Shown here in pieces: positions 1 through 12,059 of a DNA stretch of 64,000 bases (position 1 is its first letter; each line of letters starts with the position of its first letter). The stretch comes from Pyrrhosoma nymphula (taxonomy: Eukaryota > Arthropoda > Insecta > Odonata > Coenagrionidae). Below the pieces are notes generated by a model that saw nothing but the letters and a program-made list of their open reading frames with translations, searched no databases and was not told where the DNA came from. The stretch is taken from NCBI GenBank assembly GCA_963573305.1, contig OY754332.1, forward strand, positions 47,467,559 through 47,531,558, given 5' to 3'. The position numbers and the translations under genes were made by a program.

Positions 1-3000
1 AAAATATTAATGAGTTGTATGCATAATTCGAGTGATGAGAAGCGCCGCAGATACGAGAGGTATTTGTAAAGCAACATTCATACGTTCAAGGTAGGTTGGA
101 AGAGGAACTGGATAGGCTTAAATAAGTCATTAAAGGTCATGAGAGATTATTAAAAAAAGGAGGTGCGAATATGGCACTGCTCATAGGAAAAGCAACAAAT
201 ATGCTGTGTAGATTTTCATCTCGGCCGAATGACGGCCATGAAATACGTATAGATAGCCACGAGAATAAATCCAACAGGGTCAGAAATAGAATGCTAGGTT
301 TTCCGGGCCAATGCGCAAAACACTATACTACACACAATTCCTTATTTTGGCGGAAACTTCTGGAGGAGTTAACTAAAAAAAAGCTATTACAAGATGACCT
401 TACGGTCGTGGTAGCTACGAAGCCCTCATTTCCCTTGCATCTGCATATTTATGAAGTACCGCAAGGGCATAAAATCTAATTCCTTCAAATCCTCCACAAA
501 TTGCCAGAAGATTATGGAAGCCTGAGCGGCTGAGTTGAGTTCCCGCCAAGCCGAAGGTCCTTGGTGGATGTTCTCTCGTGACCATTTCTACGTGGCAGAA
601 GTACTGACTGCAGCGCGGAGTGAACCAGGGTAAAAAACGTGCCAGATCGCGTACCGTGGCGTGGCGGAGGGGATGGGTGACAGGACACGCGAAGCGAGAT
701 CAGCAGGCGAGACTGTCGCGACAACACGCGAAGTAGAGGCAGCCAGCCATCGCCAGTCGTCGGCGTGAGACCACTTCGCAGCCACGTGGAGACGAAGAGT
801 CGTCAGCTCCACAATTTCCGCACAGCGAAATGCATTCAGGGCGGCCGCGATCGGCGTTAAAGCTCAGGTTATCTCCTCAAGTGAATAGAGATCCCTTTCA
901 TTGGCGAGTGGTCGCGGGGCAAGAACCACGTTCACGTTCTCGGATGTAAAACGTCTAATAAATCGGCGATCGGACAATCACTACCAAAGCTGACGTGGCC
1001 GCGTGTCTTTTTCAGCCCAGCGTCAAAATATGTCCTCGTTATGTTGGACCCTTAACCTTTTAAAATATTTACACTGATTATCATCAGTTTCTTTTTCGAC
1101 ATTAATTTCAAAATAAAACTAGTGCACAAGCAATTCGCTCGATCTGCTACCCTACCGGATGACATGCACCCTGGTGGTAGCTCCGCTGCACTATCATATG
1201 GGTGAATTCCAATTTAAATAATTTCCTTGCTTAGCTCGGTGATTGAATTTTGTCTTAAGTCTATGGGAAAGAACTTAATGGCGTAATGACACTCCCGAGG
1301 TGGTACGCATGTTCAACACTGACGCATGACACTGGCACAACTTACAAGCTAAGTACAAAAAAGAAAAACACACTTTCGAAATTCGAAGGCGATATTTTCA
1401 AACTCCGGAGCAACCTTCAAAGTATCATTCGGATAGGATCGGTGAAACTCATTCACCTTTGGCTGGCGGAAATGAAGCACATTGGGCTGTACCAAGCACT
1501 TCTTCATGACTCTAAGGAATATCCGAACGGCCCACCTAGTATTCAAAAGAGGACGATTGAAAGGGCAAAATCAACGGCTATCTTGGAATTTATGACGGCA
1601 CTATAATAAAGACTATAGCCTCCAAGTATGGGTATAAAATCACCCCACTCCCCATTGCGTAAAATTAGTATAGTTCTAATAAACTAGCGCAAGGATTTCC
1701 TGAAGACGTTCATTTGAAAGCGTTTAGATCGTTCCGAGGGGTAAAACTACGCAAAATACTGCATTGATAAAGGTTTGAAAAAAACATTTGAGAAATTTAA
1801 GTTACGGAGAATTGAAAAATTAGTGAACTCCAGGAAAAACATCAAAATATCTCCGATGTAAGAAAGCGCATGTTTACAGAAGGGCGAAAGAGCATCGAAT
1901 CCCGATTCTTAAAATCCATGATATCTCCGAAATTCCGAATCCAAATCTATGTCAACTACGGAACGTTCGAGAAAATTTCGAAATTCCATCCCTGACTCAC
2001 GAGACGACGTTTCGAACTATGGACACCGACGCCATATTGTGGCGGACACTCCTTTCAGCGTTTTTCATGCCATCGGTATAGGCATTCACTAGCGAGGCAA
2101 GAACAATGTCTAAGTACGCTTCCGCAATGCTCCGGGCGGGCTCGGCGTGCGGTCAAAAGAATTGCGCCGGAGAACGTTGTTCTGCGCTTCCGGTGATTAC
2201 AGAGCTCCATTTCCTCTTGCAGCTCTGCAAGCATTTCGGCGGAGTCACCACACGCCACTTGCGACTTGAGATGGATGGGCAAACGAGGACTCACACCCTC
2301 GATTCGTCTGGAAATCATTGAAAGTAATTCCGCAGGGTGCATTCACGATTTGAAGGCGTAAATGGCCAGCAGCCTTTTACCAGTCACGAAAATGGGTGAT
2401 GATCACCGAGCCGATTCGTCCCATTGGTAAGGGTGCCGATGTCGCATCAATGGAAGGTTTTACGGAGGCGTCACTTTGGTGTCAAAGCATCTCCCTATGA
2501 TAGGGAAGAAAATTATTTAGGCAGTAGCAATGAGCTTACTTTTGAAATTAGGTGTTCGCGTGACAATTTCAACGTTCTAACAGAATTACCAACAACCGTG
2601 ACGAAATACTACTGCACAAATGCATCTGGGTCCCTCTTCGAAAATCTATAAAATCAGTTTTTGACATTTAGTGCCAACAATGACCGCAAAAAAAATTCTG
2701 ATCGTAAATTTACAACCAGAGATATAGAATTATATATTTACTGCTGTCCTGTATATTTAAAAGATTCCACAGATTGCATATACCACATCTCATACAACAC
2801 CCATAAAACTCGTTTACTAAACCTGATTAACCCACCAAATACGTTACATAAAGCCGCCACGGTACTGAAAACCGAACTTTTGCTTTCAAAATAGTGCTAC
2901 ACGATAGAGAAAATAAATCAATGAAACCTATTGAGCAAATAATACTGACTTTAGTATTAAGTGTAATTCATTCAACTGACAGCAGCTTTCACAGTCTCCT

Positions 3001-3531
3001 CAGGAAATTACCACTAATAGTATTTGGTAATATTAAAAGAGTCGATAGTCCAACTGTTACTAATACCTTAGTTACTCTAGCTAATACCACGAGTGATATA
3101 TTATGGAGCAATTAGAACAGACATGAACATTTACGTGCTACCATGTGTCGTAATATTTGCCCATTTGCCATTTAATAAGTTTCCCTGTTGCACCAATCCA
3201 CAGAATGGCTCTGCTGACAAAGATCGTAAAGTTGGAAACACCGACTGAAAAGGAGCGAAGTGGTGAAACCTCACTTCTACCAACAAGAACGGAGAGCTTA
3301 CAATGTGTGTCATTATGTCCTTGCGCATTGCTATTCGACGCGGCCTCCAGAGAAATCTTTATTGTGGCGAGAGCTTCAAGAATCTTAGGCGAGAGAAGCT
3401 GTCTTCGGCAAAAAAAAACAAGCCCAGAATGCTAGACAAATCTACACTCAAGCTTTCTTTAGTGATACAGCCTCTTACAATCTGTTAGGTTTCTAGAAAG
3501 GCATTATATTTCACCACCGATAATCCGTTTT
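1..3531. other. Anonymous sequence, no gene recognised
   Basis: No open frame here resembles a known family or is bounded by convincing splice signals. A moderately GC-rich patch lies at about 560-960. From about 2420 to 3120 a run of short plus-strand frames separated by stops might be a decayed coding element, but I recognise no motif in it. The minus-strand frame at 2055-2342 has helix-like, charged composition and no recognisable domain. Confidence 0.5.
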
Positions 3532-4090
3532 ATGGTAGTTTGAGCGTGACATCACTTCACCTAGAATTTTATGAATTTGACCTCATTTTAAAGAAACAAC
3601 TCATCTTTCTGAAGACATCAAAATACTAACCCCTTGCCGAACCTATTTTCGAGCAATTTGCCTAAAAATATAAGTTTTATTTTACATGGGATAGATTACG
3701 GCTGTGCGCTCCAGAGGGAGAATATTGAAAAATTAGAAATTTCTAACAACTAGATTTCGCCAACAATACTAACGGTGTGTAGTTTGTATGTTTTATCAAA
3801 TATTTAGAAAATATAATCAATTACACACCACAGTAATTATTACTGAATCGCAAAAAAAATATTGATATGAAGGCATTTTCACTGTACGGTGGGAAAAAAT
3901 GAGTCAAGTTAGAGACTTTTCGGATATATTAATTTAATTACTGAGAGTTTTTAACATATATGACTGTGTATTTGCGCATTTAATATTACAACATTTACTT
4001 CATACTTCTTGCAGACGCTGGAATTAAAAAATAAAATTCAAATTTGGTCTCCAATATGACTAGGGTAGTATCTCTCTCGAACTACCTTAA
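3530..4090 (+). mobile_element. MITE copy 1 (GGTAGTTTGAGCGA family)
   Basis: Non-autonomous TIR element of about 560 bp. The left end reads TTATGGTAGTTTGAGCG and the right end CTCGAACTACCTTAA, so the termini are inverted repeats flanked by TTAA-like bases (the left one is mutated). The interior matches the copies at 16715, 37240, 40504 and 57846, including the shared blocks GGGATAGATTACGGC and GAGTCAAGTTAGA. It encodes nothing. The TTAA flank fits a piggyBac-like mobiliser. If the duplicated site is only TA, with TIR starting AGGTAG, a mariner-like one fits better. Confidence 0.8.
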
Positions 4091-4214
4091 AGCCGAAGAA
4101 ACTCAATTATTTATTAAGGCAATCTACTGGTTGAGGTAGGTTTAAATGGACGTGAGTAAATATCCTGTAGATTTTTACCCGTTCAGTACCCTATCTAATA
4201 ATAATATTGCTTTC

Positions 4215-4330
4215 TTCATCTCAAGATAAGCTCTACCCTTTTCATTCCGTGCATAAAACCTATTCCCTTTCTTCTCCTTCCCCGATTGTCCAACAGCCTT
4301 CCCTTTACCACGACCCTAATCAACTCTTTG
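4215..4330 (+). repeat. Pyrimidine-rich dispersed repeat, copy 1
   Basis: This stretch aligns by eye with 11237-11365: both contain TTTCTTCATCTCA, then TTCATTCCGT, then CCTATTC followed by CTTCCCC blocks. The two copies have the same orientation and are clearly diverged. No coding function is visible. It may be the end of a longer dispersed element. Confidence 0.55.
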
Positions 4331-4450
4331 CCCCCCCTTCCAGTCACCTACTCTGCATTACCCTCATCTCACCCAGACGTTTCCTTTCCTCGCCAACCAA
4401 ACAAAGCATTTCATCGTTTGCCTTCCTTTCCGTTCACCGCACCAGTTAGT

Positions 4451-5069
4451 ACATACAAAAAGTTGGCCAACATTTATTTCCTAGACTTCACTTTAAGTTT
4501 CTTAAGGAAACTGTATTAAAGTGGTACTTCCCTGACGATTCGAAATCAGGACAGGTTTAAAATTTATTCAGGTTTAAAACATTTTTTACCGGAAAAATCT
4601 GTTATGACAAATTCCTCCAGGAAAAAGTGATGTTATTGTATCCTCCCCCTATGCGTAGGTCAAAGCAATGACAATGAATCATTTGCGCTCCCATCTTTCC
4701 CCAGTCTCCTATTATAACCTTATTCACACCCCTAACTTTTAAGTTTCTCGAAGGACTTGAGCAACTTTTATCCCCACATCCAAGGAACTTAGAAAATTGA
4801 ATGGCGACAAAGAAATTCTTACTAATGTTGAAAGCTATGAACTCTCAAGACACACTTCCATTAGAGAAATCTCCCTCAAGAGTATACAAAGCCAGCTTTT
4901 GTTCACGTTCCACAATCTCTTCCCGCTAGCAAACTCCAACGCGCAGCTTAGTGACCGACCGACAACTTTCCCATCTCCCACGTCGTTATTGGGGCAAACT
5001 TCAATTTCCTATCATATACCTAGAGACATAAATCAAGGTCCTAGAGTGTCCTCCAAAGGCCGAGGCCCG
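4451..5069. other. Unassigned AT-rich spacer
   Basis: No gene, repeat or regulatory signal could be supported here. Short open frames are present but have no family resemblance. Confidence 0.4.
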
Positions 5070-5263
5070 ATGAATTTATTTATTCATTTCACTTTATCCC
5101 GAAAACAGCCTCAAGGCCCTTTTTACTTTAGGCATTTTAATAGGTAACAATGGACGAACACAAAACAATGGATGTGGAAATCCGACACAGTCAAGATTCG
5201 AACCCGCGAACCCTGGGTTGGCAGGTAAGGGCTTGACCCCGCCGCCACCGGGGCTGGCAAAAT
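5070..5263 (-). mobile_element. tRNA-derived SINE with LINE-like 3' tail
   Basis: Read on the minus strand, the element starts with a tRNA-like head: a box A-like segment TGGCGGCGGGGTCAAGCCC, then a box B GGGTTCGAATC. A non-tRNA body follows, and the element ends in an AAATGAATAAATAAAT tail. The last 50 bases include AAGGGCCTTGAGGCTG. This resembles the AAAGGCCTTAGTTGCTG found shortly before the AATAAATAAATAAAT tail of the LINE fragment at 27949-28263. Sharing a 3' end with a LINE is how many SINEs recruit reverse transcriptase. The head does not form a credible acceptor stem, so it is not a functional tRNA. Confidence 0.7.
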
Positions 5264-5358
5264 GCAAAGAAATGGAGAACATCTCGACGCCCCATTAAAA
5301 GGGGTCTATCACAGATCCTTTTTATTTCAATCTACATCCTACCCCTCGAATCTCCGCG

Positions 5359-5453
5359 GGGGCGTGTGGCAGTGGGTTTTCATGACTATAACCTTTAAAA
5401 AAAGGGAGGAAGTATGGAAAATTAATGGAAAAGGGAAAGGGCGAAAGTGAATT
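5359..5453 (+). repeat. Dispersed GGGGGCGTGTGGCAG repeat, copy 1
   Basis: It begins with a CGGGGGCGTGTGGCAG-like block and ends near GCGAAAGTGAATTTTACG. Relatives are at 6511-6596, 15563-15660 and 39507-39600, which mostly share GTTAGGACACCAG after the first block and GAAAGTGAA near the end. The copies are short (about 90-100 bp), diverged and non-coding. I cannot assign the family. Confidence 0.5.
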
Positions 5454-5459
5454 TTACGA

Positions 5460-5930
5460 CAACAGAGTTACTGGAGGGTCGCAGCAGACGTAGTACGCAG
5501 TGCTCATCCCCCGGAGCCCGGAGTCTAAAACCGGAGCCCTACGGCGACGACACTGCGGTGAGGCCAAACAAAACCCTATTAGACGGGCGTGATTAATGGG
5601 TTGTGCGTCCTTTGGCGGGGGCCGGGGGGTGGAACGGAGCAGGTGTCACGGGGGCGGCACACCTCATCCGATTTATGCTCACGTGGGGTGCGGGGGCGGA
5701 CGGGTGCGGGGGGCAGACGGGTGCGGGGGCAGACGGGTGCGGGGGCAGACGGGTGCGGGGGCAGACGGGTGCGGGGGCAGACGGATGCGGGGAGCCGCGC
5801 CCCTGGCCCTACTCAGCTAAATGCCCAGCGCGCAAGAGAAGACGATGCAGACTCGGAAACATGCGCTAGGGCGACGGACGAAGGGCCCAGTTGACACCAG
5901 GATGTTATCCGAAAAGGCACTTGACGTTTA
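5460..5930. other. GC-rich, CpG-dense block
   Basis: Base composition changes sharply from the AT-rich surroundings to CpG-dense sequence. Its core is the 16 bp minisatellite at 5697-5791. Several overlapping frames are open here only because the repeat contains no stop codons, and their Gly/Arg-rich translations are low complexity. Confidence 0.6.
5697..5791 (+). repeat. 16 bp G-rich minisatellite
   Basis: About six near-perfect copies of a 16 bp unit CAGACGGGTGCGGGGG stand head to tail. Each unit supplies a run of five G plus a run of three G on the plus strand, so the array could form G-quadruplexes. The last unit is varied (GGATG). The length is likely polymorphic. Confidence 0.9.
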
Positions 5931-5993
5931 GTGCCAGACTTGGGAGGCACAAAACTATCTGTTATGGTAAAGTGCCGGACCTGGGAGGCACCC
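5931..5993 (+). repeat. Short direct duplication
   Basis: The 21-base segment beginning AGTGCCAGACTTGGGAGGCA at 5931 recurs with two substitutions at about 5972 (AGTGCCGGACCTGGGAGGCA). This is a local duplication of about 41 bp period and unknown meaning. Confidence 0.6.
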
Positions 5994-6141
5994 GAACTCG
6001 TGGAGTCCGAGCCTCTGCATCGAACCCTTCACCAACCCTTCACCGCGAGTGGTTTATGGCACCAACTGACCAGTCACACCATAGTTTATAACTTCTAAAA
6101 GTTAAAAATAAATCGCAAAATTATATTAGTCTCTTTGCTGT

Positions 6142-6317
6142 ACTAGTCACGCTGATGAAAATGGTTTTTCATATTAGTTATAGCATAGATATAAACCATT
6201 TTACATGCTTTAGTAATTTAATGTACATTAAACCGGCTTGGTTTACTAAAGCACGGAATATGGTTAATATCTATCGTATAAATGCGATGAAAAACAATTT
6301 TCATCAGCGTGATTAGT
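6142..6317. mobile_element. Foldback (hairpin) element
   Basis: The left arm starting ACTAGTCACGCTGATGAAAA is the reverse complement, with scattered mismatches, of the right arm ending TTTTCATCAGCGTGATTAGT. Further in, TGCTTTAGTAA pairs with TTACTAAAGCA and the centre TTTAATGTACATTAAA is self-complementary, so nearly all 176 bases pair. Imperfect TTTGCTGT and TTTGCTTGT lie outside the left and right sides, a possible but weak target duplication. Non-coding. Confidence 0.8.
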
Positions 6318-6510
6318 GAAATACAATGACGGACATAATTTTGCTTGTCACTTGACACTGCGGGGTAGGACGGGAAAGGCGACGTATTGGGGGCAAATCG
6401 ACCAAATGGAATCGGAGCCCAAGTGCTGTTATCACAGATGAAGCAAATCCCCGCGGGCGTCATTAATTTATGATCACCATCTACTTCTACATTATACCCT
6501 GCGAGCCGCC

Positions 6511-6596
6511 GTGCGTCCGGGGGCGTTAGGACACCAGCCATGAAAAATTGAGAGAATCGGTTGAGGAATAGGTCGGAAAGAACGAAAGTGAATTTT
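6511..6596 (+). repeat. Dispersed GGGGGCGTTAGGACACCAG repeat, copy 2
   Basis: It contains GGGGGCGTTAGGACACCAGC and, about 60 bases later, GAAAGTGAATTTTATG, matching the order of blocks at 5359, 15563 and 39507. It lacks the GTGTGGCAG segment, so it is internally deleted relative to copy 3. Confidence 0.5.
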
Positions 6597-6600
6597 ATGT

Positions 6601-7123
6601 TAGCTAAATTGTCTATGTGCCTTGATCTGTTTTCATTATAGTCACTTATGGTGACTGCGAAGAAGGAATTTTCGCACCTATCAATGCGGCAGTGTATCCC
6701 TCTTACTTTATCACTTCCAACAATTCTAGAGATATGTGATAGATAGAGAGACGTGGTTAAAATAATATCCTCAGTGTCACCATGACAGTCGCGAAATCTT
6801 AATTACCACGCTTATTTTGAATTTCTTTGCTTGTTGTTTGTTGGTTTTTCAGGGTGGAATCTTGTAATCGAAATCCAACCCTCTTCCCAAAGTTCAATCG
6901 AGCTGGAATCTAGCACACTTACTGACTCTCGATGACAATGCCTGACTCAGTCATTAAACTCACTAATTACCGAGTTAATCTACAAAAATTAAATGCATTA
7001 CATTTTAAATGGAAAAAGTCTTTTGCCAATAGATGGCGCTAGTTAGCATTTGCAGTGAGAAGAAATGGAAATCATTTAAATTTCAAAGAACCGTACCACA
7101 ATTAATGTAAGGACAAAAAAGTA
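6601..7123. other. Unassigned sequence
   Basis: AT-rich, with no frame or repeat that I could assign. Confidence 0.4.
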
Positions 7124-7405
7124 GAAAATAATAATAGGTAAAAAAAAAATACTTTTTTTAAACCACGCACATATTCAAGTGTACAAAGAGGTAAAAAATA
7201 TTTTTTTCATCACTTGGAAAATGAAAGTGTGGGCGCTTTTTCTTGATAAACATCCAACCTAAGTCATTTATATCAATATCTATTCCACAAGCGCCCACAT
7301 TTTATTAGGAGAGCGATGAAAATATTATTTTTTACTTTTTAGCAGGTACACTTGCATATAAGAATGCTTTTAAAAATAAGTATTTGTTTACTTATTATTT
7401 TTTTC
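7124..7405. mobile_element. AT-rich foldback / MITE-like element
   Basis: Paired segments run from the ends inward: GAAAATAATAATAGGTA with TACTTATTATTTTTTTC, CAAGTGTAC with GTACACTTG, and TGTGGGCGCTTTTTCTTGATA with TATCTATTCCACAAGCGCCCACA. The stem is interrupted by bulges, as in an aged insertion. The AT-rich ends prevent a confident call of target duplication or superfamily. Confidence 0.7.
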
Positions 7406-9713
7406 AAATAATCTTGGCCAAGCGAGTCTCAAGCGGCCCCCATCCTAACCCTTCCATAATTGTGTTACATTCTCTCTTCGCTCACAGCAGTATTTAACGA
7501 AACGTGCGGCATTCCTTTTGTATTTATTTTGCGTAGGCTTTACACTTTCTGTGCTAAAATTTTTTTAAAAGTGCAAATACATCAGCGTTAAGTGCAGGAA
7601 AACTTAATCTAATCGTCACTGCCCATTGAATATACAGTGTACGGAACTCGGAAAACTCATCAGTTAATGACCAGCTACCAGGAAATACATAGTAAATATT
7701 ATTAATAGTAATGATTCCGTTTTAGTGCCACTGAATTACACGCTTACGGAGTAATGCTTCGCGTTATTCTTTTTCTCCGGTATACAACACTTAATACCCA
7801 TTCATGATTCTTTTTTGCCCCGAGATTAATTCGTGCTGACGTTAGAATAATAATACGAAAAGGACCAATAACGTTGGGTAGAGGACAGAAAAAACCGTTC
7901 GCCGGATTTAAATGTTTACGCCGAAGACCCCGAGAGAATTGATTCGCTTATTCTATAATCAAAGCGGCAATCAGATGAGTGCTTCACAAAGCACTCATCT
8001 TTTATTCATTTATGCGCAAATGGGCTCTTGAATTAGCAAGGCGAGCTTCACAGTCGAGGCTTTTGCAGAAGAATCACTATTTCACCCTTAAGAGTCGAGA
8101 AAGGTGTGCTCGCGTGATCGACGACGAGATGAGGACGGAAAACGCGTGAGTCTAATTAAGCGCACCTTGATTGCATAGACCTTGCGCGTAGCGTTGGCAA
8201 TTCGCCTTCGAGTCTCTCGTTTTAGCTACTTCCTCCGGCAGCCTCCGGGCGCATTTTTAACCGTTTGGCGTCATTCTACTAGCATGACTTCGGGCGAATG
8301 ATGTCGCGAGTTCCAAAGAACGAGCCGCTGTCACGAGAAGTCACTTTATGGAGAATAAGGTGTACGGCAGCAGAGCGATCTCGCGACTCTTCCCGGCACG
8401 GAGGCTCGGCGAACGGGGGAGGCGTCGGAAAGCGCCAGCGGCATTCCCAAGGTCTCGAGGGGAAAAAAGAACACGCGAACGAGAACCCAAGTCGAAGTGA
8501 GAGCAAAAGGGAACCCAAGCCTTCACGAAAGGCACTCATTCACTCTCCCAAGTGAGAGAGTGAAAAACCTTCAATTAACCTGCGGGATTTAGTGGCAATT
8601 AATGGAATCTCTTTCTGCCACCGCAGTGACGACTACATTCAATGAGAAACGAAAGAATTTCCTTAATCATTTGCCTGCTCAATCTACACTACTCCATGTC
8701 ATCACTATTGCGAAATCTGCGGGCTCAAGCCCAGCTAAGTTAAGTCACAGAATCTTATTCACGTACAACGATGATGCATTGGTGCTCGTACATAACAACC
8801 CCGAGATGAAGATTCAAAATTCGTAAAGCATAACGAAAACTAAAAATATATATTACCCAAATGTTACATTTACGCCCATGATTACGAAATTTTTTGATGG
8901 TAACGGCGACGTGGTTACTGATTCTTTTAATACTGATATATTTACGTGGCATTTTATTGATAGGCCACGCGCGACCTACGCGTGGGCTATCAGTAAAAAC
9001 GCAATCACATATTTTTCAAATTCTTCACTTTCAACTCTGCCATAGAAGTGCCCTCGTTTATATAGACTATAGTAATAGGAGGGCAGAAAATAGACCGTTC
9101 TACAGCCACTTATTTGTCCCATACTATCCAAGGAATCCAACGTGCAACATCTACCAGTCATGAGAAGATCCACGAACGCAGGCGTTTCTAAATAGGATGG
9201 AGGAAAATTTTAGATGACGATTCAAATGAAACCGATAAGAAGGTAATGGATTTTAATCAGGGAGATGGGGTGAGAAATGGATGGGCCCGGATAAATCATT
9301 AATAAGCTCGAAATCATGTAAAGCCGTAGTAAAAAAAGATTCCAAATATACTCGGTTAATGCACCCAATTTTTTCCATTGTTTAAATATGGCCAGATTTC
9401 CGCGCGTAAGGCAGCTAGGCAATGCATACACGTTATCAACCTTCCACGGGGAAATATCTAGTCTAATTTTAGGAATGGATAAACACATTGGATTCCCGCC
9501 AGTAAAATATCCTATTTTTAACTCTAGGTCGGTACTTAGGAAATGTTTAACATAGCATAGCATGAAGAGATGCCTCTGCAAACATTTATGAATGCTTAGG
9601 AATCGTGGCAGGCTTCGAAATCCAAATTGCGGTTGCACAATAGAGTTCCCTAGCATCGATTATCGATTCCCTCACGCGTATAACATTACGAAGAGGAACG
9701 TAGGGATGGGAAG
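7406..9713. other. Anonymous sequence with a small perfect hairpin
   Basis: No gene was recognised. A perfect 12 bp stem with a 4-base loop lies at 7973-8000 (AGATGAGTGCTT, CACA, AAGCACTCATCT). It has no U-run, so I do not call it a terminator. A GC-richer patch at about 8270-8560 gives overlapping frames on both strands without motifs and ends in the short palindrome TTCACTCTC...GAGAGAGTGAA. Confidence 0.45.
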
Positions 9714-9760
9714 CTATAGGGGAGGCGGGGGGTCATGGGGGGGGGGAGGGAGCGTTTGTA
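9714..9760 (+). repeat. G-run cluster
   Basis: Consecutive runs of five to ten G, including a 10-base run around 9737-9746, give strong G-quadruplex potential on the plus strand. It is one of an unusual number of long G or C runs in this window. Confidence 0.7.
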
Positions 9761-11236
9761 ATCAAGTTGTCGGGGAGATGGGTGTGGCTACGTCGATCCT
9801 GGGGCCTTGGAGAGGGAAAGGGGAGGAGGATGTTGTAGTCTCGAGGGGTCAACGGGGAGGAAAGGCCGGGAAGGTCAAAAGCTGCCCGCACACACAGTTA
9901 ACCTACCTGGGTTAACTCTGGGTCTTCCCGTCCGATCGAAACCCAAGGCACACGGAGTGTAGTTACCAGATAAATGCTCCGTTTAGTTGCAGATACTTTA
10001 CATTAGTCAACATTTATGAAACATAATGCATTTAATAATCAAAAGGCCCCAGCGCCACGCGAAGAAAATTGTAGGTAGTCAAATGCATTGCATAAAAGAA
10101 AAACTGGATAAAATTGGAAGAAGGAAAAAGTAGAGAAATTGAAGGTAAATTAGTATTCAAGAAAATAGGACCTAGATTACCAAGAAGCTTTCACCCGAGA
10201 AGTTATCCCTTGATTATGCGATGACTAATACAAAAAAATACAATTTGTCCATTTTGAAATGGAAATACATTAAAATAATTCTTTTAGCATAAAATATGAT
10301 CCACAGGGTTTTGGAAAGTGAAAAAGACGTATTAATTGTATTCATATTCTACGAATTTAAAGTAATAACATTAAATAAATATGCGGAACTAAAAGTTATA
10401 TATGAAAATAAATAAATATTGTACCCCAGCAGGAAATAATCCACTGAAATTTGATAATCATCCTGTGGTTATTTAAGATTTACTTAGAGATTGACTGGAA
10501 GGTAAAATGATTGTTGCCACTATTATCTGTGTGCCTCAGTTCAAGGAATGCAACCTCTCGCGGGACAAAAAATTTGAACTTTTGTTTGTGACAGACGGAA
10601 AAAATCCAAACCTTTAAACAAAAAAAGTGTGCACTTGAAAAAACCCGGCACCACGTAAATGTGACGATATTATTGAATCCTATAGGCAGGGCTACATAGA
10701 CAACATTAAGCAAAAATTAAGGGAAAGATTCAGTAAAATTGAGTTGAAACAAAAGGCATACAATTCCAGATTAATTGCTCGTATAAGACGAAGACACCAG
10801 CATTATCAGGCTTCAATGCGAAATTTTCCCTCACAAATACTCGACCGTAGCGTACATGTACTAGCGGTTGGGATCCCTAACCACAACAGCCTTGATAGAC
10901 GAACCTTCTGTACTCAGCCATCTTTTGCCCAATGCATACATTATTTAATAACAAGTATATAATTTACGATTTGGAGACCCAACTCAGCCTTTAGTCCTTT
11001 CGGCGCTAAGCTAAACAAATATATGACATTTTGTACTAATATGCGCTATTGAATACCTAAAATATCTTTTTCAATTTTTTAAAAATTCAGGTTTAAAAAG
11101 AATTGTATCTTTGTGGAAAATATTTTCTATTACTTTGTAGGGTAATAACCGGTTAAGGTACGCTTAAGTGGAAAAAAAGTAACACTCCTCTAAAATTTTG
11201 CAGGCGTAGTCGTCCCTTATCTCTTGGCACAATTTA
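9761..11236. other. Anonymous AT-rich sequence
   Basis: No gene, repeat copy or RNA gene could be supported. The longest nearby frame (9222-9656, minus strand) shows no known domain. Confidence 0.4.
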
Positions 11237-11365
11237 TTTCTTCATCTCAGCATACGTCCTACCTCTCTTCATTCCGTCCACAAATCCTATTCTTTTTCCT
11301 TCCCCTTCTCCACTTTTCCAGCATCCTCCCGTATAGCACAGCCCTGAGCAAATCCCTGACACATT
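11237..11365 (+). repeat. Pyrimidine-rich dispersed repeat, copy 2
   Basis: Same order of blocks as 4215-4330 (TTTCTTCATCTCA, TTCATTCCGT, CCTATTC, then CTTCCCC). It is in the same orientation, with substitutions and small indels. Confidence 0.55.
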
Positions 11366-12059
11366 CCGCGCCATTTCTGGCCCACATCTCCCGACAGAGG
11401 CATGGCTCTAAAAGGATTGAGCGAGGCATGGCCCACGACGGATAAGACTCAACAGGAGGTATACATCTCGTCTGTGGTGAGGTTAGTTGGAGATGGCAAA
11501 GGGGGGAATTATTGTCGAGGGCTGATTTATTCGTGGTGACCCCTTAGAGAAGGCGAGTTGGGGGGTTATTCTGTAATTTCACTTCCGAAACTGCTCTTTC
11601 GGAAGAGCACCAACTCAAATGAATGGTCCATTGGAGCTACTCCGCTCTCGAAGTACTCACGGAGTGAGTGCTGCCACTACCCATGGCGGCGTCACGGTTG
11701 ACTTTAAAAGACGATCATGGAACTCGGAAATATGTAAAATTAGAAAATCTATCAAGTTACAGATGTTGCACGGCAGCACTTGGACATAAATACAGAGAAC
11801 TTTTCAAAAACAATAACAGCAAACTCACATTGCGAATTTCGCGAGATTTCTGCAAATTCGGAAACGACAGCAGCGCCAAATCGCCTCGTTTCTAGCAGGC
11901 GATTTGAAAGCTCAACTCCACGATCGAAAGAACTGGGGAATGAACCATTCTCGGCCGAAATAACGAGTCGATGGTGTCGCCGCCTGGCGTACACGGTTTA
12001 CAAATACCGCCTGGCGTACACTTCCGGTAATATTCTCCATATATAGAGCGATCCGTGAC
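11366..12059. other. Unassigned sequence
   Basis: Nothing supportable. A short duplication, CGCCTGGCGTACAC, occurs at about 11981 and 12008. Confidence 0.4.

Noticed and set aside
171..479. 102-codon frame preceded by an AGGAGG-like sequence
   Set aside because: The purine-rich stretch looks like a ribosome binding site, but the context is eukaryotic and the translation has no family resemblance.
2055..2342. 95-codon minus-strand frame with helix-like charged sequence, possibly gag-like
   Set aside because: No zinc knuckle, no neighbouring protease or polymerase, and the resemblance was too vague to call.
7973..8000. Rho-independent-type terminator
   Set aside because: A perfect hairpin, but no U-run of terminator form, no upstream gene, and not a bacterial genome.
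9222..9656. 144-codon minus-strand frame
   Set aside because: No recognisable domain; hydrophobic composition is typical of AT-rich random frames. Considered as a second Myb/SANT-like exon, but no acceptor or pattern match was found.
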